This document shows positions 20,582-32,932 of a DNA stretch of 64,000 bases, one piece after another. Each line of letters starts with the position of its first letter. Position 1 is the first letter of the stretch. The DNA comes from Guadua angustifolia (lineage: Eukaryota; Streptophyta; Magnoliopsida; Poales; Poaceae). A model generated the notes under the pieces. The model was given only the letters and a program-made list of their open reading frames with translations. It was not told the DNA's origin and made no database searches. The translations under genes and the position numbers were made by a program. The stretch is from the NCBI GenBank assembly GCA_036346375.1, contig JAYEVE010000632.1, forward strand, positions 124,001 to 188,000, read 5' to 3'.

Positions 20582-23205
20582 ATGATTGATTTGTGTTCTC
20601 GTATAGCTCATGGCCGATGGGTCCCGAAAGAGCGATGACTCGTCGTGGCGCACCTAAAAAGGAAAGCGTCTTTTCCAAGTGAAAGCGCATTTTTCTGTTT
20701 TTAGTAAAAACCTAATTTTCAAATGTTTTTCAAACCCAAGTTAGTTCAAACTTGAATAGCTTTTGAACTAATTGTCCAAATCAAGTGAAATAAATTTCTA
20801 AATTCGTCTAAAATCCAGTAGATTCAGAATATGCAAAAATATTTTTAGAATAATCACTGTGTGATTTTTAGTAAATGAAATACATGGAAAAGCTTAATGC
20901 CTTAAGAAAATAATAATTTTAACTTTAGGTAAAATGACGAAAAGTAAATTTTCATGAAACCCTTATGTTGTGAATAGCTTAAATATGCAAAATAATTGTA
21001 TTCAAACTAAGTCATTCCATTAATTTATTAAGTCTTTAAGTGAATATGTCACATATAAGGTTTAAATTAAATACATGCTTTAAGTAAATAGAAATGTTGT
21101 ATAATCAGAAGTAATAAAATACAGAATTAAATAAGTTAGTCATGGCATTGAGCTCAGTTAAGTTTTGTGGTTATTCATGCATATCTTTGCATGCATAATC
21201 ATACACTTGCTATTATATATATATGAATATTCATATATATATGCTAGTAATGAGAGTTAGTTATTAGTAGCTAGAATTTTATTAAAATATTGCTTTGAAT
21301 CTAAATCCAATAAAAGGGATAAGAATCATTAAAGCTTAATTGATTAAATTATTATAATCTTAAATAATTTTTGCATCTTGAATTGAAAATATAAATTAAA
21401 GAATTCATAATTTTTGCATCTTGAATTAAGTAAAGTAAAGATAATGAATTCACAAAAATAGTTCTACATTACGTGTGTTAAGTTTATTTGTTCTTACTAT
21501 CTATTTTCTTTTTGCTCTTTTTATTATTTGATTTCTATTTTTTGCCTTGTGTTACGATGTGTAGACATCGACGTGCCAGATGAGGAGGTCGATCTTGCAG
21601 CTGATCCAGAGTTTGAGCCAGACAGTGCAAAGCAAGGCAAGCACCTCCTTGACCATGATGAACCCAGTACTTCACTTACAATATGTTGTTTTTGCAATTG
21701 TATTATTCATGCAAGTAATTCCCCATAAAAATTGCTATGTTGGGTAGAAAAAACAGTTATCCCTGTGTAATATGGTTTTTCTTAATCTGTATGGCAATGT
21801 GAACCTTGTAACCTTAAGTATGGTTTAGACATGAAGTAATGTCATTATGGGTATAATCGATAGATATCATATTTGCTTAGCCATGCTCAACGTTAAAATG
21901 GTTCATTTCAATTTGTTTATTCAAACAACTGCCATTTGGAAAAAGGTTACAAGTAGTTTACTAAAAATCCAAAATAAAACTATGATTTCGACGTGGGCGA
22001 TTATTGGCAATAGCCGGGTGTGCAAAAAGGAACTGCACGTAGTGTAGGGTGAAGTATCGCCCGTGTCGGATTAAGGACCGAGCAATAAGACGCTATTGAT
22101 CAAAGATTTCCATGCAACCATGAGGGCTATTATGGGGTAGCCTTAACCTATTAAGTTATTTAGACATGGCTTTGCTCTTTGGAAGGCGGGAGCTTGCACA
22201 GGCATTCGGTTTGGTCTACTTGACGGGGTCTCTACTTGCTAATGCAACGGTGTACGCCCTGCCGTGTTCAGAAAATTTGTGTTGGGTGTGTGAAAGTGGA
22301 TCCACGTCTTGTGTGTGTGTGTTTCTGGTTCTACGGCAGGGAATAACATTCCAGGCTGGATCGAAGTCATGTCTAGGTAATGTAACAGTTATGTATGATC
22401 TCCTTGACGACGCACCTAAGGAAGTGTGTCGGGCAAAAGGTTGATCATTCCTTGTGGGTAAAGTTGTACACCTCTGCAGAGTGAAAATCTAATCGATTAG
22501 CCGCGCCTGCGGTCATGGGCACTTGGTGAAGTCATTCCAATACTAGATTTTGGTATTTTCTAAAAAGATGATTTTGGTTTTGAAACCGTGTTTAGCAACC
22601 TGTTTTATGTCCAAAGGAATCAACATATATGGCTATTCAGTCGAGTAGACTGGTTGAGAATTGTATTTACTTTCATGGAAACTTATACTGTTACTTAGCA
22701 ATTTCATAAATTCGATTTGCAATCTAATGTCTAGCTTATGATTTACTTTCTTTGAGCAACTGCAAAATAACCTAGAGCCTGCTATTGTTTAAGCCTGCAT
22801 GATTACTTATTTGCATTTGTCAACCACTATCAAGTCTTGCTGAGTACCAATGTACTCAATCTTACTATCTACTTTGTCTCAAAAGATGAGGATTGATCTT
22901 GCGGAAAGCCGTACTTTCGAGCAGAGACGAGGGGTTTTGACGACGACTTCTTCTAGGGTTACCCATCGATGACTCTTGGTGGTTTGGGCAATCCACTTGG
23001 GTTTTGGTTCTTCGGTTTGTTGTTTTCCGCTGCTCTATATTTATTTTATGTCTTTGTAAAATACTCAGATAACTAATCTTAAGCGGGTTTTAAATATCTG
23101 TTTGGTTATGGTATCAATGTTGTAAACATATGTGTGCTAGCCTCTTGATCCGAGGGACTAATCTTGTATGCACATGGAGGTTCTGTTCCTTTGAGCAGGG
23201 TCTCA
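20582..23205 (+). repeat. Gypsy-type LTR G1, segment 3 of 3
   Basis: Continues LTR G1 to its end at GGGTCTCA (23205). Correspondence with the reverse complement of 50800..48150 is easy to follow (ggaaagcgtctttt, gtgaaataaatttctaaattc). A short palindromic AT stretch at ~21215..21243 occupies the place of the 86-bp (AT)n tract in LTR G4. Confidence 0.75.
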
Positions 23206-23332
23206 CGACTTTAGTATCGAGCCATAGAGGATTTGTAGGAAACACAGGAGTCAAGGTCGTAATTAAAATTTAAAAACTAAATTTGCGTCGAGTTAAAAGT
23301 TCATTTCTCTACTAATAATGGAATTTAGCATA
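23206..23332 (+). other. Remnant of the G1 interior with decayed primer site
   Basis: Immediately after the LTR end is ttagtatcgagcc, a degenerate version of TGGTATCAGAGCC. About 110 bp of non-coding leader follows. Homology to family gene A3 begins abruptly at ~23333. The rest of the gypsy interior and its second LTR are missing, so a deletion joined this leader to the middle of A3. Confidence 0.6.
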
Positions 23333-23800
23333 TTTGCAAGAAACCAACACCATTTTTTCTACAGCAATTCCACACTGCCGAGCACGGAATAGAGGACAAT
23401 CTGCTCTTTATCCACCTAGACGGTGATGCACCAGAGAATAATTTCCTCCTTAGTCTCAACTTACATCTTTGGGAGAGCACGGACATAGTTGGGATTGCAA
23501 TCAAATACTTAGAGTTGTTTTATACACCTCACTTCAAGTCAACAGCCGAAACTGTTACGATGAAGCTCACTCAGCTGCCGACGCAAGACTTGTAACCGTA
23601 AACATCATTGGAACAATATTCACGGTGTTTTAACTCAGTGGTTTCGCCCAAACCCACTAGGCTGCAAGCAACATGACCAGTACAAGCAGCCCTGTGATAG
23701 TAGCAATGCAAGCCCATCAGAATTGTTGCCATGTATTTCTCTGGAACCAGTTATCGAAATGTATTTGCAGGGCTACATCCCACAGCCTACTAGGTGCAAT
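23333..23800 (+). pseudogene. A3 relic, 5' piece (mid-coding region)
   Basis: Homology to A4 starts at about codon 178 (atttgcaag...ccaacacc), so the promoter, leader and N-terminal coiled coil are absent. The reading frame is broken: sequence coding for roughly nine residues is missing near 23591, leaving acttgtaacc with an in-frame stop, and one T is missing at ~23632 (gttttaactc against gtttttactc in A4). The piece ends at a solo LTR whose insertion duplicated gcaat. Confidence 0.85.
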
Positions 23801-26800
23801 TGTAATACCCCAAAAAAAATCGTCTTCCTGGGCTTTTGGCCGGAATTATCTTCATTTTCTTGATTCGAGGATTTATTCTGGAGAAAAGTTTTGTTATCTC
23901 ATGATTTATTAAAGGTTTTGAGTTTTCCGTGAAATGCTTGTCGGGATGGGTGTTTTCTCCGTGTCACTTAGTTTTACGTGAAGTTGTCTATCACGACGAT
24001 AAATCGTTTGCCGCCAAGAATTTAATAGTTTGGTTCGCTAATAATTAAAAGTTGGATTTTTGTTTGTAGGAGGGGCTTTGGGGATTTCACCTCCCTCACC
24101 TAATCTCTCTCTTTCTTATTTGTGTGGCTGAGATGGATTTGAGGCCCACATTGCTCTTCCCCATTTCTTCATTTCCTGGCCGAGCTAGCTATCTTCCTTG
24201 GCGTTGCTCTTCCTGGCGCCATGCTTTCTTGGCCTTCCTCCTGCCGAGCCATTCCTTGGCTTCCTCCCTCACTGCGCCACCTTTCCAAGCCAGCAGCAGC
24301 AGCAAGGAGCAGCCGTGGGCAGCAGCAAGCTGCAGCAGCAAAGAGCAGCCGTGGGCAGCAGCAAGCAGCGCTGGTGCTTCCTCTCCCTGGCCATAGCCCT
24401 CCATGCGCCCTGCTCCGGCCAGCCTCCGGCCAGCCACCGCCCAGCTCCGGCCAGCCTCCGGCCAGCCACAGCCCAGCTCCGGCAGGTCTCCGGCGAACTC
24501 CTCCTCCCCGGGTCAAGGCAGCATGTCCCCCACCTCCTTTTCCTCCATGTGTAAGGATTTGAGGTAAAAACCCTAGAATTTTTGGGGGTGAAATGCTTGC
24601 ATGTAAGGTGTTTGAGCAAATGCCCAGCTAGGATTCTTATTTTGTGATGCATTTAGTTGGGGAAATGGAGAGACTAGAGTGAATGAGAATGTTCTGTTCG
24701 GACAGATTTTCGTCCTTGGTTAGAGCTGCTAATGGAAAATTCTACAAGCGTTTCCTGGGGGTTTGGCTATAACGAATGTTGTATATAATTGAATTACCTT
24801 TCAATAGAGACCGAAATCGCTAAATTCCGTTCAGCGGTTTGGAAGTTATGACTATTTTAGCGGGTGCTGTCCAATTCTTGTCGTGATTGGTATAGTCTGT
24901 GTTCATCTTCGAACTGGGAGCTGCGGGTGCATTGGCTGAGTGCTTGGTTATATTATTCGTGTAGTTCATTCCCTTGCGGTCGTTTCGAGTATAAGAACGC
25001 GAAAATCCGTTGAGCCAATCAATAGTTGCGCTATTTGGAAGTTTTGTCCCGAAGTTGGGAATTTGCAGCGAGCTCAGTTTTTCGGTTGAATTTTAGGGTA
25101 TGTTTTTGGGGGCTGTTTTGCACTAAGGGGTAGCAGTGTTGCATGTGTTACTGTTGTAACCATTTAGAATGGGAAAGTGAGGTTGCCCATGTTATTTCAG
25201 AGCGATAACCGAGGAGGCGCCAACTTCTCGATATTCCCATTCTTCCCGCGGTTAAAGGCAAGTGCAACCCGTATATCCCTTATAGGGTGTTTAGTTCTTT
25301 GCTTGTGTTATGTATATGCATACCCTATGATTGCATTCGTGTTTATAAGCATGTCTAGTAAGCTAATTATCTTTTGATAAAAGGGTAAATGTCTGATACA
25401 AGTGTATCGTTGTTTGAGCGTGTTATGATTTGTTTGATGAACTGTATATGCCTTCTTTGTCATGAAATTTTTTTGCATCCTGGATTGAATGCTATGAGCT
25501 GCTGTTTAAGGAATTCCGTTTAGATGCCGTGATGACGTCTTGCTAAAGCTTACTTTCATATTTACGTTCACTAGTTCGATAGGCTAGTGGGAATCTTGAA
25601 AGTATGGAATTGGATGCGAAAATGGATTGATTTTTGATCAAGATAGATGGAATTAGTAATTCCTCGAGTAATGGTGATGAGAGTATGAATATGAATGTTG
25701 AGGAGGTGATTACGAGTATGGAGAATGCGTTATTGAGTGTTGCAAATGCGATTATGAGTGTTGATGATGTGAATGGTAATTTATGGATGTGAGGAGGGTG
25801 ATGTTCATGTATTTAGCTATGGCTATGCAAATGTGAGAGTGAATGTAGTTTGCAAATTGGTTTATGTTATTTGCATTTGTGCATTCATGATGGAAGAGGC
25901 GACCCATCTTGATCAGGGCCTCTGTGTTCACACGTAGTGAACACGAAGTCCTACCTCGTAGTCCCATTCATCGAGGTGAATGGGAGCGAGACGAGTAGAG
26001 TAGGCACCTTCCATCTACGGGATGGAAGGGGCGTGAGGTGCTGCAGACGGGTGGGCACTTTCGGTATCTTAGTGCGATGCATGGAAATGAGCATTCATGT
26101 GCATTGCATCTTTAATAATGAGTGTTATGGTAAAGGTGTGTCATATGGATGGTGATTATGGTGATTGGTGGTCGAGTCGTGGACTCAACCCAATTAGGAG
26201 AAAATTGATTTGAATTGATGAATTAGTGCATTTCTTTTCTTTGCTTTGCTAGTTATATTGTATGAATATCGTGGAGTGAAATTTGAGTTTGAACTCGAAT
26301 AAAGTCGATGAAAATGGTTTGAGTGCATTACATGATTGTAGGAGTGTGATGTCTTATCTGATTTTGTATTTTTCATGTACGTGTGATGTATTATTCAGAT
26401 TCATACTTTCCTATATGTGTGATGTCTTATGCAGATTTTGTATTTTTATGTCAGTGTGATGTATGTTTCAGCTTTGTACATAACTTAATGGCTCTTGTGG
26501 TGAATGGTAAGGTGTGGAGGTAACTCCCCCAAAATTGTGTAAATAAGTCGTGTGCCAAATTCCTCGTATATGTTTTATTGGATGCATTGCATGGTAAGCT
26601 GATGGTGAATGGCAGCGGATCACCTTTGGGTTGAGGGTAAATTACAGGGTTAAGAATGGATCGGGTCGTGGATTTATTCCATGTGGTCTATTGAGGTACG
26701 TGAAATCCGTGAACCAGGAAGTTGATGAGGTAACCAATAGAGATTGCTTCTTTTTGTTATACTTGTTAATTTAGGATTCCAAAGTATGGGCATGTTTATG

Positions 26801-27216
26801 ATTTACATATGTTAATTGTTATTGATATTGCTACTTTGTTGTACTTGCTGAGTCTTCGACTCACACTTGTTTGCTTTCTGTTCTAGGTACCTTGAAGCTG
26901 ATTCAGCGGGTTGGGAGTAGTAGCACGAACACGGCTGCAATCACCGTTATTTGAATTAAATCATGCGTAGTGTCAAGTCGTAATTGTAATTGTAATTAAG
27001 GTGATTGTAATTTATTGTTCATCGGGATGAAACTTATTAATTTCTGTTGGGTGTGTGATTGATTAACTAAGGACCTGCTAGAATGATATTATAACTACTG
27101 CTATTCTTTTGTCTGCTGAGTGGATGTCCATAGTTTTAGAGGAGGTGCTGCCGAAATTTTCGGTAAATTTGGGAGTTGGTAGCATTCCGGACTCCGTGGG
27201 GAGTCGGGGTGTTACA
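23801..27216. mobile_element. Solo LTR (~3.4 kb) of a different retroelement inside A3
   Basis: Runs from TGTAATACCCC to GGGGTGTTACA, near-perfect terminal inverted repeats, and is flanked by a perfect 5-bp duplication gcaat (23796..23800 and 27217..27221). A4 has a single uninterrupted gcaatagacgg at the corresponding site. No primer-binding site, polypurine tract, second LTR or pol domain was seen inside, so a solo LTR left by LTR-LTR recombination is the simplest reading. Confidence 0.85.
24285..24490. repeat. GC-rich minisatellite block within the solo LTR
   Basis: A cagcagcagca-type unit containing gagcagccgtgggcagcag occurs twice (~24307 and 24342). It is followed by repeated ctccggccagc units (~24413..24480). 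In several frames this yields long Ala/Ser/Pro-rich open frames on both strands, which I treat as repeat artefacts. Confidence 0.7.
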
Positions 27217-27704
27217 GCAATAGACGGAGGACAATCATCAAAGGTAAAACAAGCTCCCTGCAGAAAGGCTTTCTGTATCTGAAATTTGGACTCCTCTCGC
27301 CTCATACTTCTCCAGAGGACTTGCTACCTGCAGTCAGGGGTGTTGCCACAGAGATGATTAACGGGGGACAACATGGATTGTGTACAAACATTACCTTGGA
27401 ACAGCTGGGAGAGATCGCGCTGCCAAAGGCGATAGATTGCCTTCGCCGGAACGCTGGAGCGACAGCGTATCAGATGCTTTGGAAGTCCAGACATGGCAGC
27501 GCATACCTTCAGGTTGAGAAAACCGTTCGGAAGCTGTTGCAAACACAAGAGGAGAGGGTGAAGAGGCGATTAATTGACGTCACCGAATTCCTCAACTCGT
27601 GGGCTGCACAGGCTCCAGCTCGGCTGCAGGGCTCGATCATGGACTGGATTCAAAAGGAAAACGAAATGCATAACTGCACTAGCGATTTGAGGCTGTCTGC
27701 GTAG
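27217..27704 (+). pseudogene. A3 relic, 3' piece (C-terminal coding region)
   Basis: Resumes at gcaatagacggagg after the solo LTR and runs to the family stop codon at 27702..27704. The last ~127 codons (from 27321) are open and encode the conserved RNAGATAYQMLWKSRHGSAY region, ending in NCTSDLRLSA. With the front half missing and frameshifts in the 5' piece, no functional product is expected. Confidence 0.85.
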
Positions 27705-27727
27705 TCTGTTTCTTACTAGCTAGCAGT

Positions 27728-27900
27728 GATTTTTTTTTAAATAATATTATTTTATTCACAAATTGCGATATTAATATGCGGATTAAAAAAATTGCAGAAA
27801 TAATATGCAGTCGCCACACCGTTTGGCGACAATAAGTAGTAGCCAAACCATTCGGCGACAATACAGTAATCGCCAAACAGTCTGGCGACAACAGCCTGAT
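27728..27900 (+). repeat. Left terminal inverted repeat of the MULE
   Basis: The outer part is AT-rich. The inner part has repeated gtcgcca(a/c)ac.gt.tggcgac short palindromes, which are also present inside the right terminus (~34440..34665). Confidence 0.85.
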
Positions 27901-28021
27901 CCCCGCCTTAATACTTGATTTGAACCGTAATACCGAGGCCAGGCAGTTGTCGGTGGACCGTGCCAAACGGTCCACCGACAATTGTCGAATAGTTATAAGC
28001 GCCCGAGCAATGCATTGCCTT

Positions 28022-28265
28022 CGCTTCATGGTGAAGGAAAAAAGAAAAAGAAGAGGAGCAGTGGTCGACGGCGAGAGAAGAAGGGAGAGGAAGAGAGGGA
28101 GAGGGAGAGGAAGAGAGGGAGAGGAAGAGAGAGAGCGCGGGAGGAGAGAGAGGGCGCGCGGAGAGAGGGAGAGGAGAGTGCTCGGGAGAGGAGGGAGAGA
28201 GAGAGGAAGAGGAGATAGAGAGAGGAGGAGGGAAGAAGAAGGAAGGAGGAAATTTGAAAAAAGGT
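28022..28265 (+). repeat. Purine-only tract (GA-rich) before the MULE transposase
   Basis: Roughly 230 bp of almost unbroken A and G (gagagg and gggaga units) on the + strand. It probably lies in the 5' leader of the transposase transcript. Open frames here encode only Arg/Glu/Lys low-complexity sequence. Such tracts can adopt triplex structures. Confidence 0.7.
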
Positions 28266-28299
28266 AATTTTTTTGAAATTTTGTTATTACACTTTTGTA

Positions 28300-28840
28300 G
28301 TGATAAATAATTTAGAGATTTTAGATGCAATATTAGATATTTAGAGATTTTAGATGTAATAATTTAGAGATTTTGTAGATGCAATAATTTAGAGATTTTA
28401 GATGTAATATTAGATATGATGCAATATTAGAGATTTTAGATGCAATATTATGGATTTTGCGTGGTGAATGCGGAATGTTATATAGTAAATTAGATATATT
28501 AATTTGAACTGTTGACCGAAATTAGGTTTTTCTTTTAGAGTATAGATTGATGTAGCTCTCAAACTCTTTGAAGCAAGTACGTTTTGCTTTAGCGACACAT
28601 TAGTCGTACAATTGTCCATGATTATCATTTGGTCTATTGTTTTTCTTATCATGACGTGTAAAAAAAATAATTGTTCTGATTGCACTGATGATTTTGCGAG
28701 GTCGAAAGGTTTTAATGCAATATTACATACGATGCAATATTAGATATAATTTAGTTAAATATTAGATATGATGCAATATTAGATATAATTTAGTTAAATA
28801 TTAGATATGATGCAATATTAGAGATTTTAGATTATCTAAA
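28300..28840. repeat. AT-rich short tandem repeats in the MULE leader
   Basis: Units like ttagagattttagatgcaata recur at 28310..28460, and gatgcaatattagatataa units recur at 28735..28830. No gene is seen between 28266 and 28871. It may be a leader intron. Confidence 0.65.
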
Positions 28841-28871
28841 AATCAATTCTATTTATATCGTCGCAGTAATA

Positions 28872-30791
28872 ATGTCCAATCCAGTGAAATTTAGGGTATA
28901 CTATGGCGATGGTGAAATAAAAACTGGGCCGAATGGTGTTGATTTGAGCAGTTTTGTGGTCACTACGGTGGAACACTTATTCCCCGATAGAGTTAGCATC
29001 CGTGATATAAAGCTTTGGTTGACCCAATATTTTTCCTTGGATCCAAGTGTTTACTTTGTTACCATTCAAATCTTATTCACGCGTAGTAAGGGTGATCCGG
29101 CTCTGTGGGAGTTGAAGAAAGTAGATCGGACGTACATTGAGTGTTCTTATATTCAGAAAGCAATCTTGAGAACATTTAAGTACCAGATAAGTTACTCGAT
29201 GGCTGGCGTATGAAGAAAAAAGGCGTTAGAAGAAGAGGTTTGGCACATCTGAGGCTTCGTATTGTAACCTACTTCGTGTGCTTGATGTCTTGAAGGAAAC
29301 CAACCATGGCACGTATACCGCTTTTGAAGAAAGTGAAGCGGATGGTAATGGGATCTTCATTGGGTCCTTGCATTGCATCATTCAGGTACTGTCGTCCATT
29401 GCTGTGCGTCGATGGTACATTCCTGACTGGGAAATACAAGGGGCAGATTCTAACGGCCATTGCAATTGATGCGAACAACCACATACTTCCATTGGCCTTT
29501 GCATTTGTTGAGGGTGAGAACCGGGACAGCTGGCTGTGGTTTTTCAGACATTTGAAGTTTGGGGTAGTTCGTGATCCTTAACGTGTGCATCATCCATGAT
29601 CATCATAAAGGTATCATCTCGGCAATTAAGACTCTCTGAGGAGGACCTTGATGAGCCTTTTCCATGGCGTGACATGCGCAATGTGGTGCATGAGACATTT
29701 GGGAACAAATTTTTTGAGGCGTTCAAGAATAAGAAACCGATGAACCTATTTAAGTGGTTATGCAAGCGAACCGAGCACGTAAGTTCAACGCGATATTGGC
29801 GAGTTGGATAAGCACACTACCGCACATATTGAAGAGTGAAGAAGCAACCCGGCAACACCAATGATTGCCCACCCAAAAGGCTAACACCCTTGGGCGTTCG
29901 ATCCTTCAAATCGAGGAGGCGATCGTCAAGAAACATTAAGTGTTTCTCGCCTTTGGATAAGGCGGAGCCGTTAGAGAAGTGGGCATTGCTCCATGACCTT
30001 TGAGGCGCGGGTTAGTATACTAAATTAACAAAGCTACGACGATTGAACAATTAGAGTTATTGTGCTATGATCTGTTTGAACAGTTTGGTGTCATGACAAC
30101 GAATATAGCCGAGGTTTACAATTGGGTCATCGAGCTGCGTCGCTACCACTTGTGGCCATCTTGGAAGGCATGTTGCGGCATCGTTGGCTACTTCGAGAAA
30201 AAGGCATGCGGAGGTCAGTACTTCATGCCACGGCATTACAAACACCCGTCTTGTCTTGCGCAGATGATGGCCTACATGGAGGGCAAGCAAAAAGCTCAGT
30301 TTGCATATGGTGCGTAACCGGAATCATCGAGTACCGCAAGTGACTCTCCGGTGTAAAGGGCATTGGGAATCGACACGCGGTTATTACACGAGGTTAACCT
30401 AGGCCAAGGGGCCACTGGATGGTGTGAATGCACGTGCAACAAGTCAAGACTTCTTCATATTCCCTGCTCGCATGTGATCGCAGCTTGTGGGCAAATTGGG
30501 ATGAACATGTCGCAATACATGTCCCCTTTCTACCTGAAGGATCATGCTGTCAATACCTGGTCCGGTGAGTTCCGTGGTTTTCGTGCACATGGTGATTTCA
30601 CTACCATTAACAGAGATGTGCATATGTCTCACAGCGATAGCATCGACGCGACGTGGATAGCCTACGCACGGGCTATTGTCGACGCTGAGCCGAACCAGTC
30701 CCGCGGTATCACGGGGTTGGCGGTTCTTCTTTGCTACGTGCCGCACCCTTTGCGGCAGCGTGCGCGAAGAGAAGCAAGGACCCCAACCTGA
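28872..30791 (+). pseudogene. MULE transposase, frameshifted
   Basis: An N-terminal frame of 113 codons (28872..29213) resembles the leading domain of plant MuDR-type transposases. The MULE core follows in a shifted frame: CVDGTFLTGKYKGQ around 29405..29445 with the first catalytic Asp, FVEGENRDSWLWFF at ~29505..29545, and IHDHHKG, a second Asp region, just past a frame break at ~29580. The middle (29800..30050) is decayed. A SWIM zinc finger (CECTCNKSRLLHIPCSHVIA, ~30426..30485) closes the protein and is intact in 30363..30791. At least three frame changes or stops are present, so it is inactive as written. Confidence 0.85.
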
Positions 30792-32460
30792 CCGGATGCC
30801 TCTTCTTCTTGATTTTGGTCGATTCGAAGCGCTTCCTGAATTCGACCCTTAGTCGACCAGCGACACTACACCGCCGACATGTACGGGGGCGACGAGATCG
30901 ATTGGCCGATGATGGGCTCGCTTTGGACTCGATGACGGGTACTTATTTTCTTTAATTGCATTTATCAAATTTTAATTGCAGTCGCATGTGCTTACACATA
31001 TTTTTTTCTTTGCGGCCACGGTGGGCGAAATGCAGTGTACGCTCGCATACCACTCCTTCACGGAGGGTTGGACCACCGCACGCAGCGGTGATCTGGGACC
31101 CTAATAGCCGGGCCGTGTCGGGAAGAACGCGCCCGGTGGGCTCTCCGGCGCTTTGCTATAGGGACCGGGGTTCTTGCCGACGAGGAGGAAGATCGTCGTC
31201 GGCGTCTTTGTGGAGGACTACGCGCGCCGAGTCCTCGAGCAGTTCGCCTTCGCCGGTGGTCCTGTTCGCCGGGGATCATGCGGGAGAGCGTACACCGTGA
31301 GTTATTCGACCAAAAATATGTGAAATACTTACGTCATATATCTAACAATTTGGATTTTTTTGAGTTCGCCACCCACGGGCCCTCGAAGAGCACTGCCCAC
31401 CTTGGTGCGGAGGATGGAGCCGTGGCTCACGATGGGGCAGGCGCAACACGGCGTCATCGCTGAGACACACCGCGACGACTTCGTCCTACCAGCGATGACG
31501 GCACGATCACGTGCCGGACGCGTGCGCGTCTCCCTCTTGGTGGAGGAGCTCCCGAACCGCGCCAGACGCTCCTAAGCGTGGTCGACTTGTACCCGAGCCA
31601 GCGAGGGCGGCCATGCATGCCATGGTAAGTCTTATTTTTGTAAATTACATTATGTATTCATTACGCTATGTCCATGTGCATATCGGTTTATGCGTATGTG
31701 GCGGTGGACCACGCTAGGGACCTCCACGAGCACGGCAAGCGATGTCTTGTCCAAACCGCTTGGGTCGAGTCGTCTCACCGACAAGATGACTAAAGCGTGA
31801 GACGCGTGGTGGCGCCACTCGCAGGATGGTGGAGCTGGGTTCATGTCAACGCGTCGGCGCCTCGATCGTGCCACCTCTTCCGGACCACAGCGCGTGCCTT
31901 CAAGATTCCCACACCGACCCGGCTCCTCGTCACATGGCGGGCGAGTCCAACTTCAGATTCCTTTGCCTCCCGGCCCGAGGCGTGGTGGAGGGTCTGGCCG
32001 GCGACCACCACATCCTCCCGTTATGGTCCCCACGCCAAGTAAGTCGACCTACTCACGTTTTGTATAAGTATTACGTAACTACAATTAAAAGTTATTATTC
32101 GAACGTGCAAGCTACGTTCAGGGTGGAGGACAGTTCTCTCTGTCGCCGCACTCCTTGGGGTACGCCGACCTTGACTACTGGATGGACGATGCCTTATTGA
32201 TGCTTGATTCGTCGCCCCTCCACAAGCGATTGGCGCCGCCCCCTCCACCAAGCAGCGATTCACACAAGCAGACTACGGTACCTCTGGTGCGCGTTGCCTC
32301 CCGAGACCGTCAGCGGTGCGCATTACAGACCCTCGAGACTCTACGGCAGCGCCATCGCAGAGCTTCACCCGCCCTCTTGGCGATGCACCGGCCTCGGACG
32401 TAGGCGAAGAGGGTCGTGGTAGGGGTGTAGAACGAGGTCCTGAAGGGGGTGTGGCCGACT
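30792..32460 (+). other. Decayed second coding region of the MULE (possible plant-mobile-domain remnant)
   Basis: GC-rich blocks (~31010..31290, 31370..31630, 31690..32030, 32110..32440) are separated by AT-rich intron-like stretches with gtaagt-type edges (31625, 32038). No single frame stays open. The nucleotide pattern around 31465..31565 recalls the conserved core of plant mobile domain proteins often carried by rice MULEs, but this is a weak impression and I do not assign a function. Confidence 0.35.
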
Positions 32461-32594
32461 AGGGTCCTATTTTTCTTTCTTTGTACTGTTTTATAGTTTT
32501 CATAGTGTTGTTCTCACTTTGTTACTTTGCTCCGTGCTATTTTCTGATCTTTAATAGTCTTTGTTCATGCTTTTTTTTACCTTTCCGATGTCAA

Positions 32595-32860
32595 TGCGAC
32601 ATGACAACACGAACGTTGTAGCTTTCTCGGCCGATTCAATAACACGCAGCGCATGACTTTTTCAGTAGCGATGTCACTACTCACGCTAGCGACTTTACCG
32701 GTGACACGACAACACACACTTGACTTTTTTAGCGCGATCGACTACTCGCGCTAGCGGCTTTACGGTGACCACGACAACACGCGCTTGACTTTTTCAGCGA
32801 TGTGACTACTCATTGCTAGCGACTTTATCGGTCCGACACGACAACATGCCATGACACCTT
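32595..32860. repeat. Tandem repeats (~62-bp unit, about four copies) in the MULE
   Basis: Each unit combines acacgacaacac, gcttgacttttt(c)agcg, gactactcgcgctagc and gactttaccggt. The copies are diverged. They lie just upstream of the TATA box of the zinc-finger relic and could be part of its promoter region. Confidence 0.75.
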
Positions 32861-32925
32861 GTGCTTTTCGGATGAAATGACAACATCTTCGCAGGCCGCC
32901 TTTTGAAAGCGGCGTTAAGCGGCCC

Positions 32926-32932
32926 TATATAA
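32926..32932 (+). promoter_or_regulatory. TATA box before the zinc-finger relic
   Basis: TATATAA in the context ggccctatataaggcg, ~165 bp upstream of the coding remains and just after the tandem repeats. It is a good plant consensus by sequence; activity is inferred. Confidence 0.55.

Noticed and set aside
24124..24652. Ala/Ser/Pro-rich open frames on both strands
   Set aside because: They arise from the GC-rich minisatellite inside a solo LTR and are equally long in several frames.
27908..28330. Ser/Pro-rich minus-strand and Arg/Glu-rich plus-strand open frames
   Set aside because: Both are products of the purine-only tract; low complexity, no domain.
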